Below, piece after piece: positions 9,491-17,840 of a stretch of DNA of 64,000 nucleotides. How positions within the stretch are numbered: position 1 is the stretch's first letter; each line of letters opens with the position of its first letter. The DNA is taken from assembly GCA_934591815.1 (NCBI GenBank), contig CAKTPV010000010.1, positions 1 through 64,000 on the forward strand, in the 5' to 3' direction. Origin of the DNA: an uncultured Oscillospiraceae bacterium. Its GTDB lineage: Bacteria; Bacillota; Clostridia; Oscillospirales; Oscillospiraceae. The notes beneath the pieces were generated by a model that saw nothing but the letters and a program-made list of their open reading frames with translations, was not told the origin of the DNA and made no database searches. The translations under genes and the position numbers were made by a program.

Positions 9491-11493
9491 TCGGTATTGG
9501 AATTGATACGGGCGGCACCTGTACAGACGTTGTTGTTTATGATCGCCAGACAGATGAAATTCTGTTTTCCGCAAAGGCGCAGACAACGCGGCACGACCTG
9601 AAGATCGGAATATGTGAAGCATTGCGCAAGATCCCTCAGGAGCTGAGAAAGCGCGCTGACTATGTAGCGCTTTCTACCACTATGGCGACCAATGCCTGCG
9701 TGGAGAACGAAGGCGGACGGGCCGGTCTTATCCTGATCGGGGCGCACCCGAAGGTCGTTGCCCAGAACGGCGCGTCATATGGCCTTCTGTCCATTGACAG
9801 GCTCTGTCTGCTGCCGGGGAAGCCGGGACGTCCGCTTTCCGTGAATGAGCAAGCCTTCAGAAAAGAGCTGAAGGATAAATTCGCAGATTGCGCCAGCATG
9901 GCGATCGTACAGATCGACCCCATGGATGACGGCGGCGTGCTGGAACGGGAATGTGCCGCAAAGGTCAAGGATATTCTTGGCGTTCCCTGTGTCTTGGGAA
10001 ACGATCTGTTCCACGAGCGAAATATTTTGCGGCGGGGCGCCAGTACGCTCCTGAATGCCCGGCTCCAGCCGGTCATGCAGCGCTTCCTCGACGCGATCCA
10101 GCTCTCGTTACAGGAGCTTGGCATTTCGGTCCCCGTCTGGATCGTCCGCAGCGACGGCACAATGATGTCCCGTCGGTTCGCCGCAGAGCATCCGGTGGAA
10201 ACGCTGCTGTGCGGGCCTGCCGCCAGTGTGATCGGCGGACAGCATCTTGCGCATGAAAAGAGTGCGCTGATCGTGGATATGGGCGGCACCACCACCGATA
10301 TATCCGTCGTAAGGGACGGATATCCGATCGAGGCCGGTGACGGCATACAGATCGGTCAATGGCGGACGATGGTACATGGCGTTTATATCCATACCATAGG
10401 TCTGGGCGGCGACAGCCGCATCCTCATGCAGGGCGAACAGCTTTCGTTGGACAGCCGCAGGGCTGTCCCTCTGTGCCTTTTGGCTGCGAAGTATCCCCGT
10501 GTTCTGTCGGTTTTGCGCAGTCTGGCGGAAAGCGGTATGCCGCATTTCCTGCCGCGCCACGAGTTTATTCTGCTGCTGGAAGCCCCGGAAACGCGCGGGA
10601 AATACGGGGAAGAAGAATTGGCTGTTTGCCGCGCACTGGAGGACGGGCCGCTGCAATTGGGGGAGCTGGCGGAGAAAACAGGACAGTCCGTATATGCGCT
10701 GCCGCTGGAGCGTCTGGAAAACGAGGGTGTTCTGATTCGCTGCGGCCTGACACCCACGGATATTATGCACCTGCGCGGGCAGTTTACCGCCTTTGAGGGG
10801 AAAGCCTCCCGCTATGCGGCGCAGTGGCTGTGTGCCTGTTTGGATATATCACGGGATACACTTTGCCAACGGGTCGAGACTCTGGTCGTCAAGAAACTGT
10901 ATTGCCAGCTTGCCCGCGTCCTGCTGGAAACCAGCTGTGGCCTTCCGGCAACGCTGAAGGCACCCGGTATCTTAGACGCACTTGCCGAGCAATGCTATTC
11001 TGTGGCGTCGGGTGGCAACGCCGGTGCCAGTGCGCTGCGGCTGCACACGGATGCGGTCCTGATCGGCGTAGGTGCGCCGACGCGCTTCTTCCTGCCGCAA
11101 GCTGCGGCATTGCTGGGGACAGGTGTAAATCTTCCGGAGCATGCCAGCACGGCCAACGCATTGGGCGCAGCGGTCAGCAATATAAGCGCCAGCGTGCAGT
11201 TGACCATTCACCCCGTATCGGAAGACCTGACGACCTTTTATGAGGAGGGCTATCAAATCAGTGGAGGCGGCATTCCTCCACAGAGCTTTGACGACCTGGA
11301 CGCCGCCATTCAGACAGCACGGAAGCTTTCGGCACAAATGGCGGAAGCGAAAGTTCGCGCCATGGGCGCCCTGGGCCGGATAGAGACAGCGACAACGGTA
11401 AACAAGGACTACGCGACTGCGTATTCTGCCACGCTGCTGGTTTCTGTCACAGTGGAAAGCCGCGCCTGTGTATCCAGTGATAACCAGCCGTAA
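9487..11493 (+). CDS. Hydantoinase/oxoprolinase-family ATP-dependent protein
   Basis: A 668-residue ASKHA-type ATPase. The N-terminus has the HyuA-type phosphate loop (IGIDTGGTCTDVVVYD, residues 4-19), and a second nucleotide loop appears as VDMGGTTTDISVV near residue 262. Family members hydrolyse ATP to open 5-oxoproline or hydantoin rings or to drive acetone-type carboxylation. No HyuB partner lies here. Instead the gene is coupled to a B12-activation-like protein inside a corrinoid methyltransferase locus. I infer an energy-coupled role in corrinoid reactivation or in substrate ring opening. RACo at 13808 belongs to the same ATPase superfamily. Confidence 0.8.
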   Translation: MIGIGIDTGGTCTDVVVYDRQTDEILFSAKAQTTRHDLKIGICEALRKIPQELRKRADYVALSTTMATNACVENEGGRAGLILIGAHPKVVAQNGASYGLLSIDRLCLLPGKPGRPLSVNEQAFRKELKDKFADCASMAIVQIDPMDDGGVLERECAAKVKDILGVPCVLGNDLFHERNILRRGASTLLNARLQPVMQRFLDAIQLSLQELGISVPVWIVRSDGTMMSRRFAAEHPVETLLCGPAASVIGGQHLAHEKSALIVDMGGTTTDISVVRDGYPIEAGDGIQIGQWRTMVHGVYIHTIGLGGDSRILMQGEQLSLDSRRAVPLCLLAAKYPRVLSVLRSLAESGMPHFLPRHEFILLLEAPETRGKYGEEELAVCRALEDGPLQLGELAEKTGQSVYALPLERLENEGVLIRCGLTPTDIMHLRGQFTAFEGKASRYAAQWLCACLDISRDTLCQRVETLVVKKLYCQLARVLLETSCGLPATLKAPGILDALAEQCYSVASGGNAGASALRLHTDAVLIGVGAPTRFFLPQAAALLGTGVNLPEHASTANALGAAVSNISASVQLTIHPVSEDLTTFYEEGYQISGGGIPPQSFDDLDAAIQTARKLSAQMAEAKVRAMGALGRIETATTVNKDYATAYSATLLVSVTVESRACVSSDNQP

Positions 11494-11673
11494 ATAGTCT
11501 TTCAGTCAGAATAAATCGTTTAGAATTACGAAAGAAAAGCTGAAATAGCAGTACAACTGCTCATGTATTAAATGCCAACGTCTCATATTCGTAAAATATC
11601 ACCATTTTTCGTATTTATTTAATAGTTTTTCTGTGCTATACTGCCTATAATACTAAGTGAAGTAGGTAACAAC

Positions 11674-12978
11674 ATGTCAAGAAAAGACCACCGCTCAAAT
11701 AAGCCGATCGACTTGCAGCATGCCGGCCAGATGGTAGAAGCATTTTCCCTTGCGTGCGCAACACCCTGCAGACTGTTGGATGAAAACGGTGACGTATTGC
11801 TTCCTGTGGAAGCGCCGGAACATACGCTTTGCGCACAATGTAAAGCCTTGCTGTGCCCGGCGCAGCAGTGTGAAGATCTGCATACATATGGCGGCAGACA
11901 GGCAGAGCGGTTTGGTGGACGGTATATCTACTTCTGTACCATGGGAATGGGTTGGATCGCCGCACCCGTTATGCTGGGCGGCAAGGTGGTCGGTTCGCTC
12001 TCCTGCGGCCCAATCATGATGATGGAGCTGGACGATTACATTGCCAGCACGCCGTCGCTTCAGAGCAGCATGTCCTTTGAGCGTTTGGAGCAGATCGGAC
12101 ATCTGCTGCGACAGTTTCCGCACCGGCCTCCCGAGGATCTGAATCACCTGTCATTGCAGCTACTGGCTTCGGCGCTCTATATCGGGGACAGCAGTATGGC
12201 GGTGATCGAGAAACGGAATCAAGCGGAGCAGTATCAGTCCATTGGTCAGTATCTTCAGCAATACAAGCTGGAGGATACCCCTACTGTTTATCCGATCGAA
12301 AAGGAGCAGGAGCTCATCAAAGCGATCTCCGAGGGCGATGAAAGCGACGCACGCCGCCTCCTGAATGATATTCTCGGCTATATCTTTTTTGCCACCGGCG
12401 GTGAATACCAGTCGATGCGCGTTCGCTCTCTGGAGTTGATGGCTATTCTTTCTCGGGCTGCGATCTCCGGCGGGGCGGATCAGGAGCAGGTGCTGTCGTT
12501 GAATCAGGAATTTATGCTGGAAAGCGACCGGCTCCACTCCGCAGACGATCTGGTAGGCTGGTTGACGCGTCTGATCACGCGCTATGCCGGACTGGTGTTT
12601 GAGCATAAAGATGTAAAGCGCAAGGATGTGCTCTACGACGCTATCAATTATATGAAACAGCATCTTGGCGAACGGGTCACGCTGGAGGATACAGCGCGGC
12701 AGGTCGGCTTCTCCGCGAATTATTTCAGCAAAATATTCAAGGACGAGATGGGCTGTACCTTCAATTATTACCTGAGCAAGCTGCGTGTTGACCGCAGCAA
12801 ATCGCTTCTTCTGGTCAGTAAGCTCTCGATCCGTGAGATCTGTGACGCGGTCGGCTATGAGGAGCAAAGCTACTTCATTAAAGTATTCACGCGATTTACC
12901 GGTGTGACACCGGGGAAATTTAGGAAGAGAGGCGGGCGGCTGGACAGCAGTAAGGAACGCGACACCACCGTTCAGTGA
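11674..12978 (+). CDS. PocR-domain AraC-family transcriptional regulator
   Basis: A 434-residue regulator. Residues about 10-170 form a PocR-type sensory domain with cysteines spaced as in the family (TPCRLLDENGDVL, LCAQCKALLCPAQQCEDLH, GPIMMMELDD). The C-terminal 100 residues are a double helix-turn-helix AraC domain (VTLEDTARQVGFSANYFSK and IREICDAVGYEEQSYFIKVF). PocR controls cobalamin and propanediol genes in Salmonella, so this is a credible local activator of the corrinoid locus. It follows a 180-bp AT-rich gap with TATACT at 11636 and TATAAT nearby, and is followed 21 bp later by the corrinoid protein gene. Confidence 0.88.
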   Translation: MSRKDHRSNKPIDLQHAGQMVEAFSLACATPCRLLDENGDVLLPVEAPEHTLCAQCKALLCPAQQCEDLHTYGGRQAERFGGRYIYFCTMGMGWIAAPVMLGGKVVGSLSCGPIMMMELDDYIASTPSLQSSMSFERLEQIGHLLRQFPHRPPEDLNHLSLQLLASALYIGDSSMAVIEKRNQAEQYQSIGQYLQQYKLEDTPTVYPIEKEQELIKAISEGDESDARRLLNDILGYIFFATGGEYQSMRVRSLELMAILSRAAISGGADQEQVLSLNQEFMLESDRLHSADDLVGWLTRLITRYAGLVFEHKDVKRKDVLYDAINYMKQHLGERVTLEDTARQVGFSANYFSKIFKDEMGCTFNYYLSKLRVDRSKSLLLVSKLSIREICDAVGYEEQSYFIKVFTRFTGVTPGKFRKRGGRLDSSKERDTTVQ

Positions 12979-12999
12979 CAAAAAGAGGAGGAAGATTAT

Positions 13000-13635
13000 A
13001 TGAGTACCTTAACCGAAATTTCTGAAGCCATGCAGAAGGGCCGTGCAAAGCTCATCAAGACGTTGGTTCCCCAGGCACTGGAGGAGGGCATCCCCGCTCA
13101 GGAGATTCTGCAGGATGGTCTGCTGGCCGGTATGGACGTGGTAGGCCGTCGTTTCAAGGCCAACGAGATCTTTGTTCCGGAAGTGCTGGTGGCGGCACGC
13201 GCCATGAATGTGGGCGCGGAGCTGCTCAAGCCCTATCTGTCCGAAGCAGGCGTGGAGCCCAAGGGCAAGGTCATTCTGGGAACCGTCAAGGGTGACCTGC
13301 ATGACATCGGCAAGAATCTGGTGCGCATGATGCTGGAGGGCAAGGGCCTGACCGTGATCGATCTGGGCGTCGATGTTCCCCCTGAGAAGTTCATCGATGC
13401 TGCCATTGAGAATGACTGTAAGATCATCTGTTGCAGCGCACTGCTGACCACCACCATGCCGGTTATGGGCGAGGTTGTTGAGAAGGCCGTTGAAGCAGGC
13501 GTGCGCGATAAAGTGAAGATCATGATCGGCGGCGCACCTGTAACGGAAGCGTTCGGCCAGTCCATCAACGCGGACGCCTATACGCCGGATGCCACTACCT
13601 GCGCTGAGGTCGCAATGCAGTTGCTCGCCAGCTGA
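13000..13635 (+). CDS. Corrinoid (B12-binding) methyl-carrier protein
   Basis: A 211-residue MttC/MtgC-like carrier. A four-helix cap covers residues 1-85. The Rossmann B12 domain carries the lower-ligand motif DLHDIG (D99, H101, G104), a CSALLTTTM segment and GGAPVT near the C-terminus. It alternates between methylated and Co(I) states, receiving methyl from the MttB-family enzyme and giving it to a second methyltransferase. A GAGGAGGAAG ribosome binding site precedes ATG 13000. A terminator follows, which allows this gene to be made in excess over its neighbours. Confidence 0.93.
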   Translation: MSTLTEISEAMQKGRAKLIKTLVPQALEEGIPAQEILQDGLLAGMDVVGRRFKANEIFVPEVLVAARAMNVGAELLKPYLSEAGVEPKGKVILGTVKGDLHDIGKNLVRMMLEGKGLTVIDLGVDVPPEKFIDAAIENDCKIICCSALLTTTMPVMGEVVEKAVEAGVRDKVKIMIGGAPVTEAFGQSINADAYTPDATTCAEVAMQLLAS

Positions 13636-13711
13636 GTTGAGCAAGGTTGACCGGTGTTCAATGCAGTGTGCCTGCGGCTATACCGGAAAGATATAACAGT
13701 ACATGATAATG

Positions 13712-13756
13712 CGGGCAAAAACCCTTGCGGATCGCGAGGGTTTTTGCCCGTTTCCT
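13712..13756 (+). terminator. Terminator after the corrinoid protein gene
   Basis: CGGGCAAAAACCCT (13712-13725) pairs with 13737-13750, and TTTCC follows. The stem itself contains a T5 run. Confidence 0.85.
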
Positions 13757-13807
13757 TTTTGCAGTACGGTCAATGTCAGTACTGCGGATCTTGATAGGAG
13801 GTAATAT

Positions 13808-15325
13808 ATGCCCAACATAACGATTCACGGAGCCGACGGCCGGAGAGCGGTTCGTCAGGTGCCTGATGGAACGCTCCTGCTGCAGGTAATCGGCGAGGAT
13901 CATCTGGAAACACCCTGCGGGGGAAGCGGGCGCTGTGGAAAATGCCGTGTAACGGTACAGGGACAGGCGTCTTCTCCCAGTGAGCAGGAGCGGCAGCTGC
14001 TGGGTGACGAAGCGCTGCAAAACGGCGTCCGCCTGGCGTGTCTTGCAGTTGCGGAAGGCGACGTGACTGTATTTTTGACAGACAGCAAGGCGGTTCAAGC
14101 CATCAGCAGTGAGGGCACAATGCCTGAGTTTGCGTTAGACCCGGTCTTTGAGAAGTTCGGTGCGGTCGTGGACATCGGCACCACCACATTGGCAGCCCGG
14201 CTGTATGCGCATGACGGGACGCTGCTGGCGTGTGCAGCGACGCCTAACCCCCAGCGGGTCTATGGCGCGGATGTGATCTCGCGGATCGAGAAATCTCTGG
14301 CGGGCGAGCAGGAGGCTCTCGCTCAATGCATTTGCGGTGGACTTGACGAACTGCTGCGTCAGATGGAGCGGGAGGCGGAGATATCCCCTGAGGAGGTGGA
14401 TACAGTTGTTTTGACAGGAAATACCACCATGTTATACCTGCTTACCCACCGGGATGTGGACTGCCTTTCCCATGCGCCCTTTATTGCGGACGAGCTTTTT
14501 GGCCGCTGGGCCGATCCTGAGGAGCTTACGCTGGCCGCCGCGCCTGCCGCACGGATCTACCTGCCCCGGTGCATGTCGGCCTTTGTGGGGGCGGATATCA
14601 CCTGCGCTCTGGTGGCGAGTCAGATATGCGCAAAAACGGACAGCGCACTTTTGGCCGACATTGGCACGAATGGCGAGCTGGCACTGTGGCATGACGGACG
14701 TCTGCTGTGCTGTTCAACGGCTGCCGGGCCTGTATTTGAGGGCGCGACCATCTCGCAGGGCATGCAGGCCAGTAAAGGCGCCATCGACCGTGTCACATGG
14801 CACGATGGACAAGTGTGCTGCCATACCATAGGCGACGCGCCTGCCGTCGGCATCTGCGGCAGCGGTATTATTGACGCAGCGGCTGTGCTCTGTGAGCAGG
14901 AGATCATTGATGAAACAGGTGCCTTTGCGGATGAAGAGGATGCATATTCACTGACGCAGGATGTGGCGCTGACCCAAAAGGATGTGCGTATGCTGCAGCT
15001 GGCGAAGAGCGCGATCTGCGCAGGTATGCTGACGTTACTGGAGGTAGAAAAGATCGACGTGGCAGAGCTGCCGCGGCTAGTCATCGCGGGCGGCTTTGGA
15101 AGCTTCCTGAATCTGCACAGCGCGGCGCGTATGGGCCTGTATCCGCCTGACCTGGAAAACCATGCGTCGGCCATCGGCAATGCCGCGCTGGTAGGCGCCG
15201 CTATGATGCTGCTACGTGGGGAGTATCTTACGCAGGGCATCGCACTGGCTGAAATGTCCGAGACGGTCGATCTGAGTTCCAACCCGATCTTTATGGATAA
15301 CTACGTAGAGTGCATGTCGTTTTAA
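13808..15325 (+). CDS. RACo-type reductive activator of corrinoid protein (ferredoxin-ASKHA fusion)
   Basis: A 505-residue protein. Residues 1-85 form a [2Fe-2S] ferredoxin domain with C37, C43, C46 and C78. The remainder is the DUF4445-type ASKHA domain (VDIGTTTLAARLY near residue 119, DIGTNGELAL, GICGSGIIDAA, IAGGFGSFLN). RACo proteins use ATP to reduce accidentally oxidised Co(II) corrinoid back to Co(I). GGAGGTAATAT precedes ATG 13808. The homocysteine methyltransferase-like gene follows 34 bp later on the same transcript. Confidence 0.9.
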   Translation: MPNITIHGADGRRAVRQVPDGTLLLQVIGEDHLETPCGGSGRCGKCRVTVQGQASSPSEQERQLLGDEALQNGVRLACLAVAEGDVTVFLTDSKAVQAISSEGTMPEFALDPVFEKFGAVVDIGTTTLAARLYAHDGTLLACAATPNPQRVYGADVISRIEKSLAGEQEALAQCICGGLDELLRQMEREAEISPEEVDTVVLTGNTTMLYLLTHRDVDCLSHAPFIADELFGRWADPEELTLAAAPAARIYLPRCMSAFVGADITCALVASQICAKTDSALLADIGTNGELALWHDGRLLCCSTAAGPVFEGATISQGMQASKGAIDRVTWHDGQVCCHTIGDAPAVGICGSGIIDAAAVLCEQEIIDETGAFADEEDAYSLTQDVALTQKDVRMLQLAKSAICAGMLTLLEVEKIDVAELPRLVIAGGFGSFLNLHSAARMGLYPPDLENHASAIGNAALVGAAMMLLRGEYLTQGIALAEMSETVDLSSNPIFMDNYVECMSF

Positions 15326-15359
15326 GCCGCACAGAATGAGATAATAGGAGTGATACATA

Positions 15360-16211
15360 ATGAAATACAGTGACGTTTTTTTAATGGATGGCGCAGCGGG
15401 AACCACATTGTGGCATCTGGCGGATGCTGCCGGGATTGCCAGAGAACCGGTATGGAAATACAATATTGAACATCCGGAGCTTGTCCGTGAGCTGCATCGC
15501 CGCTATATTGACGCAGGCAGCCAACTGATCCAGGCGAACACTTTCGGCGCAAACGGCCCGGTGGTGACCAAGTCGTCACCGTATACCGTGGAGCAGGTGG
15601 TTTCGGCCGGTGTGCGGCTGGCCAAGAAAGCGGTACAGGGAACCGATGTGATTGTGGGACTGTCCTTTGGCCCGCTTTCGGTGCTGCTGGAGCCGTTCGG
15701 CGATCTGGAAGAGGACGAATGTGACGCCATCTATACCGAGATGATCGATGCAGGCGTAGCGGCTGGCGCCGACTGCGTGATCCTGGAAACCTTCATGGAT
15801 GTAGAGATGATGCGCATTGCCGCACAGGCGGCCAAGCGCCACAACGTCCCCGTCCTGTGTTCCATGACCTTTGAAGGTGGAGGCCGCACCATGATGGGCA
15901 ATACCGTTCAGCAGATCGTGGATACGCTGACGCCGCTGGGCATCAACGCGATTGGTATGAACTGCTCTCTCGGGCCGGCGGAAGCCATGACGGTGATTCG
16001 TCAGTTCCATGAGACAACAGATCTCCCACTGTTTTTCAAGCCGAACTCCGGAAAGCCGGTCATTACGCCTGATGGTCAGGAGATCGCGCCCTATACAGAG
16101 GAGCACTTCGCACAGGAGGTTGCACCCGCGTTGGAGTTTGTCCGTTATATCGGCGGCTGCTGCGGCTGTGACGACACCTATATTCGTGCGCTGAAGCGCT
16201 TGATGGAATAA
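15360..16211 (+). CDS. Homocysteine S-methyltransferase-like protein
   Basis: A 283-residue TIM barrel of the BHMT/MmuM/MetH-N family, with the start signature MDGAAGTT and the zinc site as a cysteine in GMNCSLGP plus the GGCCGC pair near the C-terminus. The family moves methyl groups to homocysteine or another thiol. Placed after RACo, it may accept methyl from the corrinoid protein or act directly on a betaine. With the two MtaA-like proteins it makes three candidate methyl-acceptor enzymes in one locus. An AGGAG site precedes ATG 15360. Confidence 0.85.
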   Translation: MKYSDVFLMDGAAGTTLWHLADAAGIAREPVWKYNIEHPELVRELHRRYIDAGSQLIQANTFGANGPVVTKSSPYTVEQVVSAGVRLAKKAVQGTDVIVGLSFGPLSVLLEPFGDLEEDECDAIYTEMIDAGVAAGADCVILETFMDVEMMRIAAQAAKRHNVPVLCSMTFEGGGRTMMGNTVQQIVDTLTPLGINAIGMNCSLGPAEAMTVIRQFHETTDLPLFFKPNSGKPVITPDGQEIAPYTEEHFAQEVAPALEFVRYIGGCCGCDDTYIRALKRLME

Positions 16212-16226
16212 AAGGTTTTTCAAAAC

Positions 16227-16266
16227 GCCGGAAGGGTACACCGCATAAACGGTGTACCCTTCCGGC
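16227..16266. terminator. Bidirectional terminator between convergent genes
   Basis: A 17-bp perfect stem (GCCGGAAGGGTACACCG with 16250-16266) lies between the convergent 15360 and 16294 genes. TTTT flanks it on the plus side. Confidence 0.85.
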
Positions 16267-16293
16267 ATTTTAGGATTGGATATAGATAGCTTT

Positions 16294-17328
16294 TTAGCGA
16301 TGATAGAACTCGTCAACGGCGGCGAAGAAGGCATCGATATTGTCCCAGCTGGAGAGCGGCGGGATATCGCAGCCAGAAGAGATGACGAAGTTGGGATACT
16401 TGCAGCATTTCTCCATAACGTCCAGCGTAGCGGCGCGGACGGATGCAGGCGTACCGCCGCGGAACTGTTCGGCGGGGCTGACATTGCCCATGCAGATGAT
16501 GTTGGAGGGAGCCTTTTCCATGATCTCTTCCATCTTGATGGCATTGCCGAAGTGGTAGGCATTTGCACCGCAGCTGAAAATGGAGTCCAGCGTCACGTTG
16601 GCGGTATTGCCACAGTTGTGATACACCACAGCAAAACCTTCGTCCTTTACGGCATCCACAATGCGCTTGCAGTAGTCGCCGGAGAATTCCTGCGCCAGAG
16701 AGGGAGACAGCAGGCCGGCCAGAGGCTCCGCGATCACAACGCCGTGAGCGCCGATCGCCTTGTAGGCCAGAATATACTTGGTGATGAACTCGGTGGTCTT
16801 TTCCAGAACCGTATGCATCATGTCGGGCTCATCATAGCAGTACAGCATGGCCTCGGTAACAGAAACCAGACGGCCAGCCAGAGAGAAGGGGCCGATAACG
16901 CCTGCCAGCACAGGACGGTCTTCGATCAGCTTCAGAGCCTTTTCGATGGCCTCGATGTAAAGGCCGGTACGACCAGTGCCGATCTCGGGAACAGCCAGCG
17001 CTTCGGCCTGCGCCAGACGTTCGTCCTCGTCCACCTCGGTGGAGATCACAGGGCCAACACAGGTAGGCACCTCGTCGTCGGACACATGGATGGGAGCGCC
17101 GAAACATTCTGCTTCAACAGACAGATCCATCAGGCTGACGGAGGCTGCCGCGTTAGTGCGGTCTGCCACCAGCTTCATGCCGCGGGCCTGCATATCACTG
17201 TCAGAGATAAGGTCGCGCACGGTGCAGTTCATCAACTGGATGGAGGGGAAAGAAAGCACGGGAAGAGCCTTCTTTACAGGCGCCGCCAGCACATCCGCGG
17301 TCCACTGATCCATATTCATCTTGCTCAT
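16294..17328 (-). CDS. MtaA-like (UroD-fold) methylcorrinoid methyltransferase
   Basis: A 344-residue protein of the uroporphyrinogen decarboxylase superfamily. The zinc triad of methylcobamide:thiol methyltransferases is visible as HNCG (VVYHNCGNTANV) and a late cysteine in ISSGCDIPP. This makes a methyl-transfer role likely rather than haem synthesis. GGAGGAACA precedes ATG 17328. It is divergent from the BCCT transporter and convergent with the homocysteine methyltransferase-like gene. The methyl acceptor is not evident. Confidence 0.82.
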   Translation of the reverse strand: MSKMNMDQWTADVLAAPVKKALPVLSFPSIQLMNCTVRDLISDSDMQARGMKLVADRTNAAASVSLMDLSVEAECFGAPIHVSDDEVPTCVGPVISTEVDEDERLAQAEALAVPEIGTGRTGLYIEAIEKALKLIEDRPVLAGVIGPFSLAGRLVSVTEAMLYCYDEPDMMHTVLEKTTEFITKYILAYKAIGAHGVVIAEPLAGLLSPSLAQEFSGDYCKRIVDAVKDEGFAVVYHNCGNTANVTLDSIFSCGANAYHFGNAIKMEEIMEKAPSNIICMGNVSPAEQFRGGTPASVRAATLDVMEKCCKYPNFVISSGCDIPPLSSWDNIDAFFAAVDEFYHR

Positions 17329-17726
17329 AGTTGTTCCTCCTTCTGTTCTCTTTCATAAATATCGTTTGCTGTTTATGTGTATCACTGTAATGATTTAATC
17401 ATAAAAGTCTGTTCTTTTATATGCCCTCACTATGCAAAAATAGTAAAATTCTACGAACTTTCAATGAGGTGATGTGTGTAAATCGGTAAATATGTATGAT
17501 GGAAAATGTCAGTATTCAGACGGAAAAGCGGCACCAAGGCAAACGGGGTGGAACATGGTAGAAAGCTGCGGTATGATTGTCTTATTTACCGTTTTTCTGG
17601 TCAATACCCAAAACACGGCAAAGCAAATCCGGCCTAATGCACAGCGCTCAACTGCCGGTATGGTATCCTATTATTAGTAAAACCCCACAAAAAAATCTGT
17701 AAAAGTCTCTCTGTTATGATGCTGTT

Positions 17727-17755
17727 TTGCATGTGATGATGAAATGGTGTATAAT
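17727..17755 (+). promoter_or_regulatory. Promoter of the BCCT transporter gene
   Basis: TTGCAT (17727-17732) and TATAAT (17750-17755) are separated by 17 bp. The divergent gap 17329-17840 is otherwise AT-rich and holds no gene; a lone TGCAAAAAT half-palindrome lies at 17436. Confidence 0.75.
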
Positions 17756-17840
17756 GGGTAATAAGCCAACATCTTCTTTCGGGAATCGTTGGACTCTTTT
17801 CCGCCGGGCTTTGTACAGAATAATGCGAGGAGGAAATGCA

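Noticed and set aside
17436..17449. TGCAAAAATAG near the BCCT promoter as a fourth activator site
   Set aside because: Only one half-site matches; the right half (TTTTGC) is missing.
17783..17800. TTGGACTCTTTTCCGCC as a sigma-54 promoter for the BCCT gene
   Set aside because: GG and GC are 10 bp apart, but the CAC and TT bases of the consensus are absent, and a good sigma-A promoter lies just upstream.
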